From Phycisphaerales bacterium (GTDB lineage: Bacteria > Planctomycetota > Phycisphaerae > Phycisphaerales > UBA1924), in contig JADLFE010000045.1 of NCBI GenBank assembly GCA_020845755.1, forward strand, positions 38,912 to 102,911: DNA of 64,000 nt, written 5' to 3'. Both the position numbers and the translations under genes were made by a program. The notes beneath the pieces were generated by a model. The model saw only the letters and a list, made by a program, of their open reading frames with translations. It had not been told where the DNA came from and searched no databases. Within the stretch, counting starts at the first letter, position 1. Each line of letters begins with the position of its first letter. Of the stretch, positions 62,217 to 64,000 are shown one piece after another.

Positions 62217-63206
62217 TCACCGCGTCGCCGCGTCAAGAGCGATGATCTCGAAGATCACGTGCGCAGCCAGCAATGCCGTGATCCCTACGTGATCGCGATC
62301 CGGAAGCACCTCAACCACGTCCGCCCCGGCGATGTTCACGCCGCGCAGCGACCTCAGCAGCGCCAAAAGTTCCGCGCTCGAGATTCCGCCCACGCTCGGC
62401 GTGCCCGTGCCCGGCGCAAACGCGGGATCCACCACGTCGATATCGACCGTGACATACGTCTCGGCCCTCGCCAGCGAGTTCACAAACGACGCGATCGTCG
62501 CCACGCCGCCCGCCGCCCCACCTGATCCCCCAGCCGAGGCAAGTTCCTCGCGCGTCACGATCGTCACACCGTGATTCCTGGCGAAATCGAGATCCGCAGC
62601 CGTATTCAGCGGGCCCTTCACGCCGATCGACAGCATCCGCCGGGGATTGATCAGCCCGTCCTCGATCGCGCGGATAAACGGCGAGGCGTGCCCCCACTTC
62701 TCGCCCCACACCGCGTCGACCGTGTCGAGATGGCTGTCAAAGTGAATCATCGCAAGCCCACCCGCCGGCCTGCCGCGCCGCTCCCACGTCGCGCGGATGT
62801 TCGCATACGCGATCGAATGATCGCCCCCCACCGCAAAGAGCTTGGTTGAGGGGTCCGAGAGCGACGCCGCAAACGCCGCCACGCTTTCTGCATTCTCCTT
62901 CGGCGAATACGCCCGCACCGGCGCATCGCCCGCGTCGGCGATACTCAGCTTCTCGCACACGTTGAGGTTGTGCCCGACATGAAACGGCTTGACATACTGC
63001 GATTCGTCGCGGATCGCTCGCGGCGCGAAACGCGCCCCGGGGCGGTACGTCACGCCGCCGTCATACGGCACGCCGTAGATCGCCCAGTCAACCGGGTGAT
63101 TTTCCGCGAGCACGTCGGCGAGCCTCGGGTAACGACAGAACGTCGCGACGCCGGCAAAGCGGGGCGAGACACGGGCGTCGGGAAGAATGGTTCGGCGGCT
63201 GTCCAT
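62217..63206 (-). CDS. speB: Agmatinase-family ureohydrolase
   Basis: A 329-residue binuclear manganese ureohydrolase. Motifs are GGDHS (127-131), HFDSHLDT (155-162) and VDIDVVDPAFAPGTG (254-268), giving metal ligands His130, Asp157, His159, Asp161, Asp255 and Asp257. The second motif has DSHLD in place of the common DAHTD. This occurs in guanidinobutyrase/guanidinopropionase-type relatives, so the substrate may be agmatine or another guanidino compound. Length is normal. It follows two small membrane-protein genes on the same strand with short gaps and may form an operon with them. Confidence 0.85.
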   Translation of the reverse strand: MDSRRTILPDARVSPRFAGVATFCRYPRLADVLAENHPVDWAIYGVPYDGGVTYRPGARFAPRAIRDESQYVKPFHVGHNLNVCEKLSIADAGDAPVRAYSPKENAESVAAFAASLSDPSTKLFAVGGDHSIAYANIRATWERRGRPAGGLAMIHFDSHLDTVDAVWGEKWGHASPFIRAIEDGLINPRRMLSIGVKGPLNTAADLDFARNHGVTIVTREELASAGGSGGAAGGVATIASFVNSLARAETYVTVDIDVVDPAFAPGTGTPSVGGISSAELLALLRSLRGVNIAGADVVEVLPDRDHVGITALLAAHVIFEIIALDAATR

Positions 63207-63227
63207 GATGCTCCTCAGAGCGCGAGG

Positions 63228-63527
63228 TTAGGCGGCATTCGTCGGCGGCGTCGCGGGAAGGTCCAGACCCCGCGAAAGCCGCTGCGCAATCGTCAGCGAC
63301 TTGAGGTACAGGACCACCGAGATGACGAGGTACGCGCCGCAGTACCCGACGTTTTCGAGAATGCCCATGTTTTTCAGCATGTCGAGCGACCAATCCGACA
63401 TGGGGATTGTGCGCATCTGGGCCGCGAAATGAAAGAGGTAGTAGATCACCCCCAGCAGGCAGTTCACGACGAAGATGTACAGCGCCAAAAGGCGAATGGC
63501 GATGACGGCGAGTGTGAACGGGGTCAT
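63228..63527 (-). CDS. Small membrane protein, unknown function
   Basis: A 99-residue protein with two or three membrane segments (FTLAVIAIRLLALYIFVVNC, GVIYYLFHF and VGYCGAYLVISVVLYLKSLT). No family recognised. ATG 63527 has GGAGG six bases upstream. It lies between another small membrane protein and the agmatinase gene, all on the minus strand within about 60 bases, consistent with one operon. Confidence 0.65.
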   Translation of the reverse strand: MTPFTLAVIAIRLLALYIFVVNCLLGVIYYLFHFAAQMRTIPMSDWSLDMLKNMGILENVGYCGAYLVISVVLYLKSLTIAQRLSRGLDLPATPPTNAA

Positions 63528-63555
63528 GGAATCCTCCCCAATTGAGCGATGAGCA

Positions 63556-63930
63556 TCACGACGACGCGGACTTTGATGACGGCGGCTCACTCTGGTCCAT
63601 CGGAAACGCGCGGGCGCACTCGGGGCAGCGCTCCGGGCGATGGGGCCCCGGGTCATAGCCGCAGTGCTGACAGCAATGGGCGGCGAACCTGCCGCGCATG
63701 ACGATCGTGATGACATGGCGCGTGCCGAAGAAGAACCACAGACCGGCGGCGAGTGGAACAAAGTACTCTGCAATGGAACGAAGCCACGAGACATACCCAG
63801 TGAAGAACAACTCCCCACTCACAAGTTCGTGCACACGCACCACACACTCGCTCAGGCAGAGTGGAGCAAATATAATGATGAAAAATAGACCCATGAGGCG
63901 GACAACTGGATGCAACCAAGTCGGAGTCAT
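63556..63930 (-). CDS. Membrane protein with C-terminal zinc ribbon
   Basis: About 124 residues with two membrane helices (VVRLMGLFFIIIFAPLCL and FVPLAAGLWFFFGTRHVITI). A C-terminal treble-cysteine ribbon follows: HCCQHCGYDPGPHRPERCPE. The CxxCGYD...CPEC pattern is common on membrane proteins of Planctomycetota and is one clue to the source organism. Function unknown. ATG 63930 was chosen at the first residues that precede the helix; the window ends 70 bases upstream. Confidence 0.68.
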   Translation of the reverse strand: MTPTWLHPVVRLMGLFFIIIFAPLCLSECVVRVHELVSGELFFTGYVSWLRSIAEYFVPLAAGLWFFFGTRHVITIVMRGRFAAHCCQHCGYDPGPHRPERCPECARAFPMDQSEPPSSKSASS

Positions 63931-64000
63931 CGAACACCCCCGGTCAGGATCCACTGGATCGCTCTGCCCCTCGCCCAAAGCAGGTAGCGAGTCGCTCCGA

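Overview
This is a high-GC bacterial chromosome segment, most likely from a Planctomycetota member of the Phycisphaerae type. Four features point there: ECF sigma factors translationally coupled to transmembrane Ser/Thr kinases; a secreted glycosidase ending in type I dockerin repeats; very large PilX/GspK-like proteins next to type IV prepilins; and a C-terminal CxxCGYD zinc ribbon on a small membrane protein. No ribosomal or other marker gene is present, so the assignment is an inference.

Layout of the host part. 1-5216: deoxysugar and pentose metabolism, with a bifunctional fucokinase/GDP-fucose pyrophosphorylase that runs off the left edge, a rhamnose/fucose mutarotase and an L-ribulokinase. 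5249-11330: two tandem paralogous ECF sigma/Ser-Thr kinase pairs, each with a 4-base start/stop overlap. 11605-27404: a nine-gene minus-strand type IV pilus / type II secretion-like cluster (two PilB/GspE ATPases, PilT, PilC/GspF, four prepilin-like proteins and a ~1580-residue PilX/GspK-like protein), closed by a strong terminator. 27630-30154: a stand-alone CoaB overlapping a pseudouridine synthase-methyltransferase fusion.

30249-41781 is the most interesting part: an 11.5-kb integrated element with satellite-like gene content. It has split a host tRNA-Arg(TCT) exactly at the seven-base anticodon loop. The 3' half lies at 30215-30255 and the 5' half at 41775-41813, and neither junction restores the gene. 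Next to its integrase the element carries a complete, different tRNA-Arg(TCT) that could replace the broken one. It also encodes an AlpA-like HTH protein, a primase-VapE replication protein, an iteron-rich non-coding region, a small-terminase-like protein and several unknown proteins. A reverse-strand cargo pair (GHKL/MORC-like ATPase and a 131-residue unknown) may be a defence module. No capsid, portal or large terminase gene is visible.

41944-63930 returns to host genes. These include secreted polysaccharide enzymes (GH127, GH27 with NPCBM, dockerin-bearing GH13, GH31), a glutathione peroxidase, a duplicated PTPS/QueD-type protein, a TetR regulator divergent from a methyltransferase with paired operators between them, an orphan third PilB/GspE ATPase, an N-acyltransferase-PhnW-like aminotransferase fusion, a PilZ protein, an agmatinase-family ureohydrolase and two small membrane proteins. 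Together they suggest a free-living degrader of plant or algal polysaccharides that handles arabinose, galactose, glucans and fucose.
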